A stretch of 64,000 bases of DNA from Chryseobacterium cucumeris (GTDB lineage: Bacteria > Bacteroidota > Bacteroidia > Flavobacteriales > Weeksellaceae): assembly GCF_016775705.1 (NCBI RefSeq), contig NZ_CP068760.1:2728001-2792000 (forward strand), written 5' to 3'. Positions 1 through 8,732 of the stretch are shown piece after piece. Within the stretch, counting starts at the first letter, position 1, and every line of letters starts with the position of its first letter. The notes below the pieces were generated by a model. It was given only the letters and a program-made list of their open reading frames with translations. It searched no databases and was not told where the DNA came from. Both the position numbers and the translations under genes were made by a program.

Positions 1-923
1 ATGTCCACAAATGGAAATGTGTAATCATAACCTTCCTTGTATTCGCCATCTTTATAGAAAAATTTGTAATATTCAGATCCTGTTTTATGCCAGTTACGCT
101 TTGTAAATTTGATCATATTGTCATTTTCCACTGCACGCAGTAGAAGCTCAATTTCATTCTCATCCATGCATAAGTCTATATCATCATCCCATGGCATAAT
201 ATCATCATGTCTTATGATCCCCAGTAGCGTTCCTGCATGAGCAAAAAGACTCAAATCGAGTTCCTTTGCTTTTTCACCCAGGTATTTGAGTATTTCTACT
301 GCCTGTTCTTTATGTCTTTCTTCCCATAGATTAATCTGCCGTATTTTCTCAATAAAAAATGATCCTCTGCTTTTGTAGATAGGGCAGTTCACCTCATCAT
401 ATTCGAACCAGCCGGTGTCAATCACAAGTGTTTTTAAAGAGTTGTTAAAGGAACACTCCAGTATTTCTTCATCGATTGGCTGTTTAATACTTTTTAAGCA
501 GTCCATCGATGTAATTTTTTCTCTATTGATGACGTAGATATAACTGCCCCAATAATAGCCCAGTCTGCTGGGGAATATCTCGTTTCTTGGGATGGTATCC
601 TCTTGCAATTTATTGTATGGAATGATCAGATCCCATTCATTTTCAAGTGAATCCATGTCGGTACAGAGTTCTTCGTAGGTATGCTTTAGTTTAACATCAT
701 TCTCAAGAATAATACAGGGTGCTGTTATGTCATTTTTTAAAATATACTCCCAAATAAAAATGTGGGCGGCGTAATTCTTAATATCTGTCGGAGACATTTC
801 AAACCCATATTTATCTTTGTGGAAATTTTGATCATAAGGTGATTCCGTTATATTGGAATTGATTTCAACTGTCTCATTGCCGGTGGTAAAGTAAACGGCT
901 CCTTCTTTAATTTGAAATATCAT
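1..923 (-). CDS. GT25-like / LicD fusion protein (3' end outside window)
   Basis: I translated the minus strand from the ATG at 923 to the window edge without a stop (about 307 codons), so the gene is partial. The N-terminal ~190 residues resemble a GT25-type glycosyltransferase, with an ENDV acidic motif near residue 80 followed by WDLIIPY. The C-terminal part starting near residue 231 has the LicD signature GTLLGIIRH followed by PWDDDIDL, which marks phosphotransferases that move phosphocholine or ribitol-phosphate from a CDP donor onto sugars. The start overlaps the end of the ispD-like gene by 17 bp, so the two are translationally linked. Inference: they make and transfer a CDP-activated alcohol onto a surface glycan. 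The GT25 call is weaker than the LicD call. Confidence 0.8.
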   Translation of the reverse strand, partial: MIFQIKEGAVYFTTGNETVEINSNITESPYDQNFHKDKYGFEMSPTDIKNYAAHIFIWEYILKNDITAPCIILENDVKLKHTYEELCTDMDSLENEWDLIIPYNKLQEDTIPRNEIFPSRLGYYWGSYIYVINREKITSMDCLKSIKQPIDEEILECSFNNSLKTLVIDTGWFEYDEVNCPIYKSRGSFFIEKIRQINLWEERHKEQAVEILKYLGEKAKELDLSLFAHAGTLLGIIRHDDIMPWDDDIDLCMDENEIELLLRAVENDNMIKFTKRNWHKTGSEYYKFFYKDGEYKEGYDYTFPFVD

Positions 924-1620
924 GTATTAGTTTTGTTTTTTGTAAGGCTTTTGCAGTAAGGTAATCAATGGGAAGTGTTATTTTTATATTTTCCTCATTG
1001 CCTTCAATAAGTTTTATAGTCTGTCCGTTAAACTCAACCACTGTGGCATCATCAAAAAAAGTTGACTGATAGGGAGTTTGATAAGCCCTTTTTATAATTT
1101 CAGACTTGAAGACCTGGGGTGTTTGAACAACTTTGAAATCGCTGCGGTTCATGCTCCGGTTATTTTTACCATCTGTTATTCTTATAGTAGGAATCATAGC
1201 CACAACGGGAACAACAGCATCATGTTCAATTACTTCTGAGAAAGCACGCTCAATTACCGTTTCACTTACGAATGGCCTGACACCATCGTGAATTCCGATA
1301 TAACATTCATGATCGGTAATGGTGTCAATTGCATTCTTTACGGAATGAAACCTTTCCCTGCCTCCGATGACAATCTTAATGGGCTTGAGATAATAGTATT
1401 GCTGGCATAAAGTGTCCCACATTTCCAAATGAGAGTTATTAAGAACCAGGATTATGTCAAAAATAAGAGTGGGGTGGTTTAAGAAGGTATCGATGGTATG
1501 GATTAGAATTGGTTTACCATCAAGGAGAAGGAACTGTTTTGCGTTTTCAGCGCCCATTCTGTTACCCTCACCAGCTGCCACAATTATAATGTATTTCTTC
1601 GTTCTCATCAATCGTTTCAT
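907..1620 (-). CDS. ispD: IspD-family cytidylyltransferase
   Basis: This 237-aa protein carries the full IspD signature set: the nucleotide loop AAGEGNRMG then AKQF near the N-terminus, GGRERFHSV, HDGVRPFV, QTPQVF, DDATVVE and the C-terminal GNEENIKITLP. IspD converts CTP and 2-C-methyl-D-erythritol 4-phosphate to CDP-methylerythritol in the non-mevalonate isoprenoid pathway. The same fold also makes CDP-ribitol (TarI, mammalian CRPPA). Because the downstream overlapping gene is LicD-like, a CDP-alcohol supply role for a surface polymer is as plausible as the isoprenoid role. MKRLMRTKK offers two starts; the second Met is only four residues later. Confidence 0.85.
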   Translation of the reverse strand: MKRLMRTKKYIIIVAAGEGNRMGAENAKQFLLLDGKPILIHTIDTFLNHPTLIFDIILVLNNSHLEMWDTLCQQYYYLKPIKIVIGGRERFHSVKNAIDTITDHECYIGIHDGVRPFVSETVIERAFSEVIEHDAVVPVVAMIPTIRITDGKNNRSMNRSDFKVVQTPQVFKSEIIKRAYQTPYQSTFFDDATVVEFNGQTIKLIEGNEENIKITLPIDYLTAKALQKTKLIHDISN

Positions 1621-1745
1621 TTAACTGAGGTCAAAACTAGAACATAAAAATTGCACGGGTGTGAATGGATTGTGAACATTCTATTAATTGTTGAGTTACG
1701 GTTTTTTTTATATTCTTAGAGGTTATTATTTTGCAAAAAAAACTA

Positions 1746-3962
1746 ATGATCAAAAGCTTTCCGCACGAAAGGCAGTATGATAAAATGGATTGTGGTCCAA
1801 CATGTCTGAGGATAGTAGCCCAACATTACGGAAGATATTATTCGTTACAATTTCTGAGGGATTTATGCAGCATTACAAAGGAGGGAGTTTCTCTGGCTGA
1901 CCTTATATATGCCTGCGAAAAAATCGGAATCAAGTCTCACGCAGTACGTTGTACTTTTCAGGAATTAAAATCACAGGTTCATCTGCCCGCGATTCTTCAC
2001 TGGGGTGAAAGTCATTTTGTTGTTATCTATCGAATTAAGGGTGATAAGATTTATATATCGGATCCGGCAAGGGGGAAGGTTACGTACAGGTTGGATGAAT
2101 TTCAAAGGAAATGGAAAAAAGACAATGAAAAGGGGATTGCCCTTTTGATTGAACCTGCCCATAATTTTAAAACTGTCCATATTGCAGAAGTTATTGAGCA
2201 GAAGAATACATTGTTCGATTTCCTCAGGTATTTTTCAAACTACAAAAAAATACTGTTTTTATTACTTGTAGTAATGACTATAATTACGGGATTGAATTTA
2301 TTTCTTCCGTTTATCTCCAGATCTGTAATCGATATCGGAGTGAACAAAAGGGATTTACAGTTTATTAAGATGATCCTTATTGCTAATCTGGCGCTTATTA
2401 TCTGTTCTTTTTTTTCAACGATTATACGGGACTGGATCATCCTGCAGGTTTCAAACAGAGTAAGTGTTAATATTATATCAGATTATCTATCGAAGCTTTT
2501 AAAACTGCCTTTCAGTTTTTTTGAGAATAAACATCCGGGAGACATCCTACAGCGGGCCCATGACCATGAAAGAATAAGAAGTTTTATTATGGGAAATTCT
2601 TTGAATATTATTTTTTCCCTTTTATCATTTTCTGCTTTCATTTTTGTTCTTGTCGTTTACAGCATTCCCGTTTTCCTCATTTTCATAGCAGGTACTGCAA
2701 TTTATCTTACCTATATATTTCTTTTTTTTAAAGCCAGAAAACAGGTTGATATGAATTATTTTGCTTTAATGGGTAAGGACCAGGGATTCTGGATTGAAAC
2801 GATTAATAATATTCAGGAAATCAAGATCAATAACTATGAGGTTTCCAGAAAACTGAAATGGGACGAAATACAGGCCAAAATCTTTAAGCAAAATCTACAG
2901 ATGCAATCCATTACGAACAGGCAGAACGTGGGAGCGCAGGTTATTGATAATCTTAAAAATGTATCAATTACTTTTTATTGTGCAGTACTTGTGATTAATG
3001 CTAAAATGACCCTTGGAGAGCTTTTGTCCATTCAAATGATACTGGGAATGTTGAATGGTCCGATTCAGCAACTGGTTCAGTTTTTTCTGGGTTTCCAGAT
3101 GGCGAAATTAAGCTTTAGTCGAATTCGCGAGATCAAGAGTTTGCCCGAAGAAGATAATTATGAAAATAACAGCTTTACGCTGCCTTCCTCGGGAACCTTA
3201 AAGTTTTCAAATGTTTACTTTCAGTATTCTGCTCGCCAGCCCTACGTATTACAGAATCTAAATTTTGTCATCCCCGAAGGAAAGACTACTGCTTTTGTGG
3301 GAGACAGCGGTAGTGGCAAATCTACAATACTAAAACTTTTACTGCGATTATATGAGCCTTCGGCCGGTGATATTACAGTGGGCGAGATGAATTATAAGAA
3401 CATAAGTATTTCTAACTGGAGAGATCAGTGTGGGAGTGTTTTCCAGAACGGTAAGATATTTAACGATACGGTATTAAATAATATTGTCCTCAACACAAAT
3501 AATATTGATTATAAACTGCTAAAAGATGTCGTTGCTATTGCAAACATGACACAAGAGATTGAGAATATGCCTTTGGGGTACAAAACTAAAATCGGTGAAA
3601 ACGGAAGGGGGATAAGTGGTGGACAAAAGCAGAGAATACTTATCGCAAGAGCTTTATACCGAAATCCGAAATATATATTTCTGGACGAGGCGACCAATGC
3701 ACTTGATTCAATTAATGAAAAAAATATTGTTCATTCCCTCTCCGGAGTATTCGTCAATAAAACGGTTGTAATAGTTGCCCATCGTTTAAGTACCATTATG
3801 GACGCAGATCAGATTATCGTAATGAAGGACGGTAGGATTATAGAAAGAGGAAATCACATGACCCTTATGAATCAAAAGGGACATTATTATAAGCTTTTTG
3901 AAAGTCAAATAAATGTTTTAAATGGAGCCGAGAAATTACATACAGAGACCACCACAGCCTAA
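1746..3962 (+). CDS. C39-peptidase ABC exporter (bacteriocin/peptide type)
   Basis: A 738-aa protein if started at ATG 1746; an in-frame TTG lies at 1731, but the ATG gives the usual short lead to the peptidase. Residues 1-130 are a C39 cysteine protease: Cys16 in DCGPTC, His90 in HWGESHF and Asp106 in SDPARG. About six membrane segments follow (~165-440), then an ABC ATPase with Walker A GDSGSGKST near 518, signature ISGGQKQR near 623, Walker B IFLDEATNALD and an AHRLS H-loop. Such transporters cut double-glycine leaders and export the peptide. The next gene is the adaptor, overlapping by 41 bp. No substrate peptide is visible here; it may lie off-window. It is divergent from the ispD/LicD pair. 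Confidence 0.93.
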   Translation: MIKSFPHERQYDKMDCGPTCLRIVAQHYGRYYSLQFLRDLCSITKEGVSLADLIYACEKIGIKSHAVRCTFQELKSQVHLPAILHWGESHFVVIYRIKGDKIYISDPARGKVTYRLDEFQRKWKKDNEKGIALLIEPAHNFKTVHIAEVIEQKNTLFDFLRYFSNYKKILFLLLVVMTIITGLNLFLPFISRSVIDIGVNKRDLQFIKMILIANLALIICSFFSTIIRDWIILQVSNRVSVNIISDYLSKLLKLPFSFFENKHPGDILQRAHDHERIRSFIMGNSLNIIFSLLSFSAFIFVLVVYSIPVFLIFIAGTAIYLTYIFLFFKARKQVDMNYFALMGKDQGFWIETINNIQEIKINNYEVSRKLKWDEIQAKIFKQNLQMQSITNRQNVGAQVIDNLKNVSITFYCAVLVINAKMTLGELLSIQMILGMLNGPIQQLVQFFLGFQMAKLSFSRIREIKSLPEEDNYENNSFTLPSSGTLKFSNVYFQYSARQPYVLQNLNFVIPEGKTTAFVGDSGSGKSTILKLLLRLYEPSAGDITVGEMNYKNISISNWRDQCGSVFQNGKIFNDTVLNNIVLNTNNIDYKLLKDVVAIANMTQEIENMPLGYKTKIGENGRGISGGQKQRILIARALYRNPKYIFLDEATNALDSINEKNIVHSLSGVFVNKTVVIVAHRLSTIMDADQIIVMKDGRIIERGNHMTLMNQKGHYYKLFESQINVLNGAEKLHTETTTA

Positions 3963-5214
3963 TTCGGAAGAAATTACTTTTCTAGTATCACGAATACCGA
4001 GTAATATCAGTATACGGATTCTTGTTCTGATCAGTTTACTTTTATTAGTACTTATCATCGCCTTATTTGCGATAAAATATCCAGATTCTTATAAAGGATC
4101 TGTCACGATCGTTGCAGATAATCCATCCATATCTCTTGTAGCCAATCATCAGGGACCGGTCGTTATTTTGAAAAAAGATCACGATGCTGTTAATAAAGGA
4201 GATATTGTAGCTTATATTGAAAATGAAGCATCTTTTCAGGAAATGTTAGCGCTGGAAAAAACAATGCTAAATTTTAATGCGGATACAGATTTTGCTTCAT
4301 TTTACCATTCCCTTCCTAAAATTGTTCATGTTGGAGAGATCAATAACAACTATTTTACTTTCCTTAATGCCTTACAGCAATATGTCCTTTTTTCCAAGAA
4401 CGATCTTTATGACAAACAGCAAAAACTGTTAGACAATCTTGCAAGTAAACAGGAGAAGCAGCTGCACTTACAGAAAGACAGGGTTAAACTGATCAATAGG
4501 AATGACAAATTGGGGTACAATAAGCTTACAAGAGATTCTCTGCTTAGGGATGCCCAGATCATTAGCCAGCAGCAATTCGAAGATACAGAGCAAAACTATC
4601 TCAGCGCGCTACAATATAATAATACCACTAAACAGGAGATTCATAAACTGGATCAGGAAATTCTGAGTACAAAAAATAAAAGCACAGAAGCACGGATCCT
4701 GAAAACGGAAAAAGAGGAAAAACTTATCTCCGACTTGTATAATAGCTATAATGACCTTATCAATAAAATCAGGGCTTGGAAAAGAGCTTTTTTGATTATT
4801 GCTCCTATTGGTGGAAAGGTGCAATTTTTAAGCTTCCTGAAAAATAATCAATATATAAATCATCAGGATCCCATCTTTGCTATTGTTCCCGCATCCAATA
4901 AAGTCAATGGCCAGATGCTTATCTCAGATTTTGGATTGGGTAAAATTAAACAAAGCCAGGATGTACTGATAAGACTCAATAATTTTCCCCATGAAGAATA
5001 CGGAGTCATAAAAGCAAAGGTGATAAAAGTTTCGTTTTTGGGAAACACTGTTAAAACGGTAAACGGTGATGAAAAGAAGTATATGGTAGACTTGGCGATC
5101 ACAGCTGCAGGCGGTACGATTCTTTCGGATGGAGTAGTCGGAGAAGGAGAGATTTTGACTGACAACAAAAGACTTTATGAAAGGGTTCTCGAAAAAGTTA
5201 TTCTGAACTTCTAA
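3922..5214 (+). CDS. HlyD-family periplasmic adaptor
   Basis: This 430-aa protein has a short cytosolic head, a single membrane segment at about residues 31-50 (LVLISLLLLVLIIALFA), a lipoyl-like half motif (VANHQGPVVILKKDHDAVNKG), a long Gln/Lys-rich coiled coil (~130-270) and a C-terminal beta barrel with PIGGKVQF and a second lipoyl half. This is the membrane-fusion protein layout for type I secretion. It overlaps the 3' end of the C39 exporter, so the two form one operon and should build one export complex. An outer-membrane TolC-like partner is not encoded nearby. Confidence 0.9.
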   Translation: MEPRNYIQRPPQPNSEEITFLVSRIPSNISIRILVLISLLLLVLIIALFAIKYPDSYKGSVTIVADNPSISLVANHQGPVVILKKDHDAVNKGDIVAYIENEASFQEMLALEKTMLNFNADTDFASFYHSLPKIVHVGEINNNYFTFLNALQQYVLFSKNDLYDKQQKLLDNLASKQEKQLHLQKDRVKLINRNDKLGYNKLTRDSLLRDAQIISQQQFEDTEQNYLSALQYNNTTKQEIHKLDQEILSTKNKSTEARILKTEKEEKLISDLYNSYNDLINKIRAWKRAFLIIAPIGGKVQFLSFLKNNQYINHQDPIFAIVPASNKVNGQMLISDFGLGKIKQSQDVLIRLNNFPHEEYGVIKAKVIKVSFLGNTVKTVNGDEKKYMVDLAITAAGGTILSDGVVGEGEILTDNKRLYERVLEKVILNF

Positions 5215-5405
5215 AAATAATGGTAAATGATTAAAATGAATATGCTATCGATGTTTATCTTATAAAGGTCTTAGGATCCCTTTGCACGTTCCAATGAGAT
5301 TCCCATAGCAAAGTAATTTTTGTGAACTGCCAGAACGATCGTACGTGGAGGGCGCTTTCTGCATATTTTGTTTTTGTTATTTATTTAGAATTAATAAAAA
5401 TAACA

Positions 5406-5413
5406 TATCTTTG
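5406..5413 (+). promoter_or_regulatory. Candidate Bacteroidota -7 box
   Basis: TATCTTTG is an exact match to the Bacteroidota -7 consensus TAnnTTTG. It sits immediately before the integrase remnant. No convincing -33 TTG is placed at the usual spacing, so this may be a relic promoter. Confidence 0.35.
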
Positions 5414-5790
5414 CAATCCACTTTTCTGAAGAGCCCAAGAGAAAAAAGCCGAACTATCCGCCTAGTTTATGTTCGAATTACGGTAGATGGAATTTCAAAA
5501 GAATGTTCCACCAAAAGACAGTGGGATGTTACAAGATGGAACCAATAGGAAGAAAATGCTATTGGTACTAAAGGAGATGCTAAAGAACTGGCCTTTTAAA
5601 TAATGATAAGCTTATTACTGCTGTTGATCTTATAGATTTCGTGAATGGTAAATACAAACGACATAACTCCGGATTAGAGGAATTTCAGGAACATAATGAG
5701 GAAATAGTTGCTCTTGTAAAAACTGGAGAGTATTCAGATGGAACACGCGAAAGATATGTGACCGCTCATTCTCATGTAAAAAACCTCTGA
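5414..5790 (+). pseudogene. Tyrosine integrase remnant (N-terminal part only)
   Basis: Two pieces in different frames match the N-terminal arm-binding and core-binding regions of Bacteroidota tyrosine recombinases. The first reads LVYVRITVDG then STKRQWDVTRWN (up to 5548). The second, in frame from about 5584 to 5790, reads LEEFQEHNEEIVALV then DGTRERY. At least one frameshift and a stop separate them. The whole catalytic domain (R...HxxR...Y) is absent; coding ends exactly in a hairpin at 5780-5824. No start codon remains at the expected place. This is a dead integrase and marks past integration at the left side of the accessory island. Confidence 0.7.
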
Positions 5791-5824
5791 TCCGAATTTT
5801 GCAATTTTCCATATCAGAGGTTTT
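5780..5824. terminator. Bidirectional rho-independent terminator
   Basis: AAAACCTCTGAT (5780-5791) pairs perfectly with ATCAGAGGTTTT (5813-5824). The 12-bp stem has A/T tails on both sides. It lies between the plus-strand integrase remnant and the minus-strand epoxide-hydrolase fragment and could end both. Confidence 0.75.
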
Positions 5825-5856
5825 ATGATTAAACCATATAAGAAGCTAAAAATTTT

Positions 5857-6543
5857 CTATTCTTTCAATAGTTTAAAGGTATCTGTAATTCCCTCAATAA
5901 ATGCTTCGGGATTTTCCCATGGCCCGAAATGCCCACCTCTTTTAAATGCTTTTGCATAGATGGTATTAAACTGGCGAGCCATTGGACCGTTTTTAAAAAT
6001 ATCAACTCTATTTTCTTCTGTAGCAAGGGGAGGATATGCGTCACCTGCAAGGAAGGTAAATCCGGCAGGGGCTTCTACAATTGGGGTTCTGTTATGTGAT
6101 GGTTTCCATGGATATCTATTGGCATTTGAATACACTCTGATCGAACTGCCAATGGCCTGGTTGACCCAATAGATCATGGCAAATGTGATAATATCGTCTT
6201 TTGAGAAAGTATCTTCAAATTTTCCATGTATATCGCTCCATTTTTTCCATCGTTGTAATATCCATGCTAACATCCCTACGGGAGAATCATTTAATCCATG
6301 GGTGAGTGTCTGTGGATCAAGCATGTGTACGGCTACATGTGAAGCATAGGTTCGCTGAAATCTTATGATGCCATCGCGGAGTTCAGGAGATGCATCAGCT
6401 GGTACCATATGTCCTTCGGTAAGGTCCCAAGGACGTTCACTTTGGAAAATCGTCAACGGCATTTCCTGTCCTAAATGAATTCCAATCAGTTCATCTGCAA
6501 ATTTGTGTCCAAGCTGGGCAGTAACAAGCATGCCATAATCGCT
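5857..6543 (-). pseudogene. Epoxide hydrolase, N-terminally truncated
   Basis: The 224-aa reading frame (first Met at 6531) matches the C-terminal half of EHN-type epoxide hydrolases, including the catalytic-His end motif GGHFGPWENPE. The homology begins abruptly at SDYG near 6543, just around the nucleophile region, and the whole N-terminal EHN domain and oxyanion HGWPG motif are missing. A complete relative lies at 51927-53225. Upstream of the break is unrelated sequence, so this is a deletion or recombination scar rather than a small enzyme. It is unlikely to be active. Confidence 0.8.
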
Positions 6544-6579
6544 TTTCCTTATGAATCTATAGAGTTATTCCAAATAGCA

Positions 6580-6789
6580 ATGAATAGTAAAAAAAGTAAT
6601 GAGAAAAATCTGTCTTATCGAATTGAAGAAAAATGTATCAAATTTATTGTCAACGCATACAATAAGCTTAGTCAGAATACAGAAGATAACAGACATATAA
6701 AGATTTCAATTTTAAAGTTATTTGACAAACTATTATGCGATTATCGATTTACAAAGAGCACAGATATAATTCTTGAGGAATTGTTGTAA
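6580..6789 (+). CDS. Short hypothetical protein or gene fragment
   Basis: A 69-aa reading frame (ATG at 6580) begins about 40 bp beyond the break point of the truncated epoxide hydrolase. It is Lys/Glu-rich and predicted helical (for example EEKCIKFIVNAYNKL). The frame stays open upstream to the junction, so it may be the tail of a gene whose 5' part was lost in the same event. I recognise no family. Confidence 0.3.
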   Translation: MNSKKSNEKNLSYRIEEKCIKFIVNAYNKLSQNTEDNRHIKISILKLFDKLLCDYRFTKSTDIILEELL

Positions 6790-6864
6790 ATTATTATAGA
6801 TTAATTAAATTTCTTATTTTTTACAGTGAAATTAAAATTGAATAAAATTTATAGAGATCATAAC

Positions 6865-7397
6865 TTATTTATATACTAAATCAGTTTGGTAAATTGGCTC
6901 TCTCTTAACCATTCTTTTTATAATGTTGTTAAAGATTGTCTACTTAGATTTAGAGAGGTTAATTCTGAGACAAAATTCACTCAAATACCTGTTGATATTA
7001 AACTCTGAAACCCAAGAATATGTTGTTCTCAACCAAGATTCCAGCTGGTGAATCATTTTGTGAAGTACCAGAAAATTTTGCCCAATATTACTTTTGGTTT
7101 GGTTGATGTTAAATTCTTTATTGGTCGATACCCTTTCCGTCCATCAGTGACTATTTGAGCTGATTTGTCAATATGTTTATCAAAAATCGTTTGTAGTGAT
7201 ATGGAAGAAAAATCATTAATTTTCAAAGCATAAAAACGTTTTACATTTCCTTCATCTGTAAGTTCCACGGCACATACTAGTAGTGTGACTGCGATTCCCA
7301 GTTCCCTTGCAAGTTCTGACACATTAGTTCGTTCTTTGCTTAGCTGAACAGCTTTGGCTTTAAAAGCAGAATCGTAGATTTTTCTATCTCGTTTCAT
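6865..7397 (-). pseudogene. Chimeric IS remnant: IS3 orfA head joined to IS1595-type transposase tail
   Basis: The first ~37 residues (MKRDRKIYDSAFKAKAVQL, then VSELARELGIAV) are the HTH head of an IS3-family OrfA. Without a stop, the frame switches at about 7287 into an IS1595-like DDE transposase: VCAVELTDEG, RFYALKI and QIVTDGRKGY. After a frameshift near 7075 the homology continues in another frame (WLRTTYSWVSEFNINRYL, FCLRINLSKSK), then an in-frame stop, then RMVKREPIYQTDL ending at 6865. Two different insertion sequences have therefore been fused and inactivated here. Confidence 0.75.
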
Positions 7398-7887
7398 AGG
7401 CTAAAATTAAAGTTTTATGCTTAACTTTAACTGGAAGCTAAATTAGTACATCTACAGATTATGAAGTTGTTTCCTGTAATTTCATCTGTCTTTACTAAAG
7501 TAAAGAACCATTTTCTTATGCTAGATCTCGGTTCTTTAATTGATTCCAGATTTTATAATTAGTAAATTACTGTTTGTGATTGCAGGACTAATAAAATCCA
7601 GATTTTTTTGTTGCAGTCTGCTTTCACATCCCTTACTAAACACCGAATAAGATAAAATTAGTAGTATCGAAGTAATAACTATTTTCACTAGTGCTAAAAT
7701 CTGTTTTTAAATGATAACCATCATTTATAAAACTTATTATACTTGATGATAAGTAAAGTTAGTCAACTTTCCTCAAAAAAATCCCGGCATTTGCTGAGAT
7801 TTTCCTGAATTATAGAACCTATAATTTATTAATTTAAATATCATTTTGATAGGAGATTAAGGATAATTAAATCTTAAAAAAAATCGA
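7398..7887. other. Gene-poor gap beside the IS scar
   Basis: No confident gene is present. On the minus strand a 50-codon frame (7536-7688, GTG start) begins with a signal-peptide-like stretch (KIVITSILLILSYSVFSKGC) that could be a decayed lipoprotein; a second short frame follows after an apparent frameshift. I treat these as debris. Nothing else is recognisable. Confidence 0.35.
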
Positions 7888-8679
7888 TTATTTAATCTCC
7901 GTGACATCGTTTAATTTTGATAAAATATCATTATCAATTTGATCTAATGATAACAACTCGCAAAACGTAATTCCCGATAAAGTAATACCTGCCGCTCCCA
8001 AAGGAATTGGTGATGACAAATCACTCGCATTCATTCTATTGTCAATGCTTATTAATCCTTTTTGCTGTAGTTCCCGCGTTTCTGAGATAATATCTATCTC
8101 TTTAATTTCCCACTTCCCATCAAACTTTAGTTTGGGTACTTTAAGCGCTTTGGTATCTTCTAGTCTTTCATAAAATAATTGCAAAATACAAAACTGTCTA
8201 AAGGATAAAGTATCGGCATTTTTAATAATTTGGTTGGCGTGTTCACGACTGATTTCAGGGCGAAAACAAAGATTTGCATATAGATTGCCCAGAAATTTTA
8301 ATTTTAATTCTTCCGATTCCCGCTAGGCACATAAAATTATGGCTTCCAATAACTCCTCTGAAGCGGGACGGTTATTGGCAATAGGCTCAAAAAAATCATC
8401 ATCCCTTAGTGTATATTCTTCAAGTTCATTTTGACGTATCCTATCAAGTGCATAGGTGTATGCGGCCCCTGTTCTCAAAACTTCCCTTGAACTTAAATAT
8501 CTGTTTTGTATTTCTGTACCAATATCAGTAAATATCTTTGTCAATATGGGAGCTGCTGCGCCTCCTAAAATAATTCCTGTAGTTCCCGGAATTATTGTAC
8601 TAAGCAATGCGCTTCCTATGCTTCCCGAAATTTCGGAACCTGTTTCAATTATTGATTTGATGACATTTTTCTTTTTCAT
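7888..8679 (-). pseudogene. Membrane-active candidate effector interrupted by one amber codon
   Basis: Reading from ATG 8679, a 118-residue frame ends at TAG (8323-8325). The same frame continues from 8322 to the next stop at 7888 without shift, giving about 263 residues if the TAG were CAG (Gln), which fits the local sequence (ILCA-x-RESEELKLKFLGN). The N-terminus has a Gly/Ala/Ile-rich hydrophobic stretch (~residues 12-50) that could insert into a membrane. The helical middle resembles the LLEA...LLAN pattern of DUF4393-like proteins, tentatively. It follows the SIR2 gene by 53 bp in the same direction. Either a fresh pseudogene or, less likely, readthrough. Confidence 0.6.
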
Positions 8680-8732
8680 TTCAAAGCTTTTATTTTAAGT
8701 GTTGTAACAAATGAAGATGATTGCTTTTAATT

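Noticed and set aside
1971..2440. Minus-strand frames inside the C39 exporter gene
   Set aside because: They are shadows of a fully conserved gene on the plus strand and show no family features.
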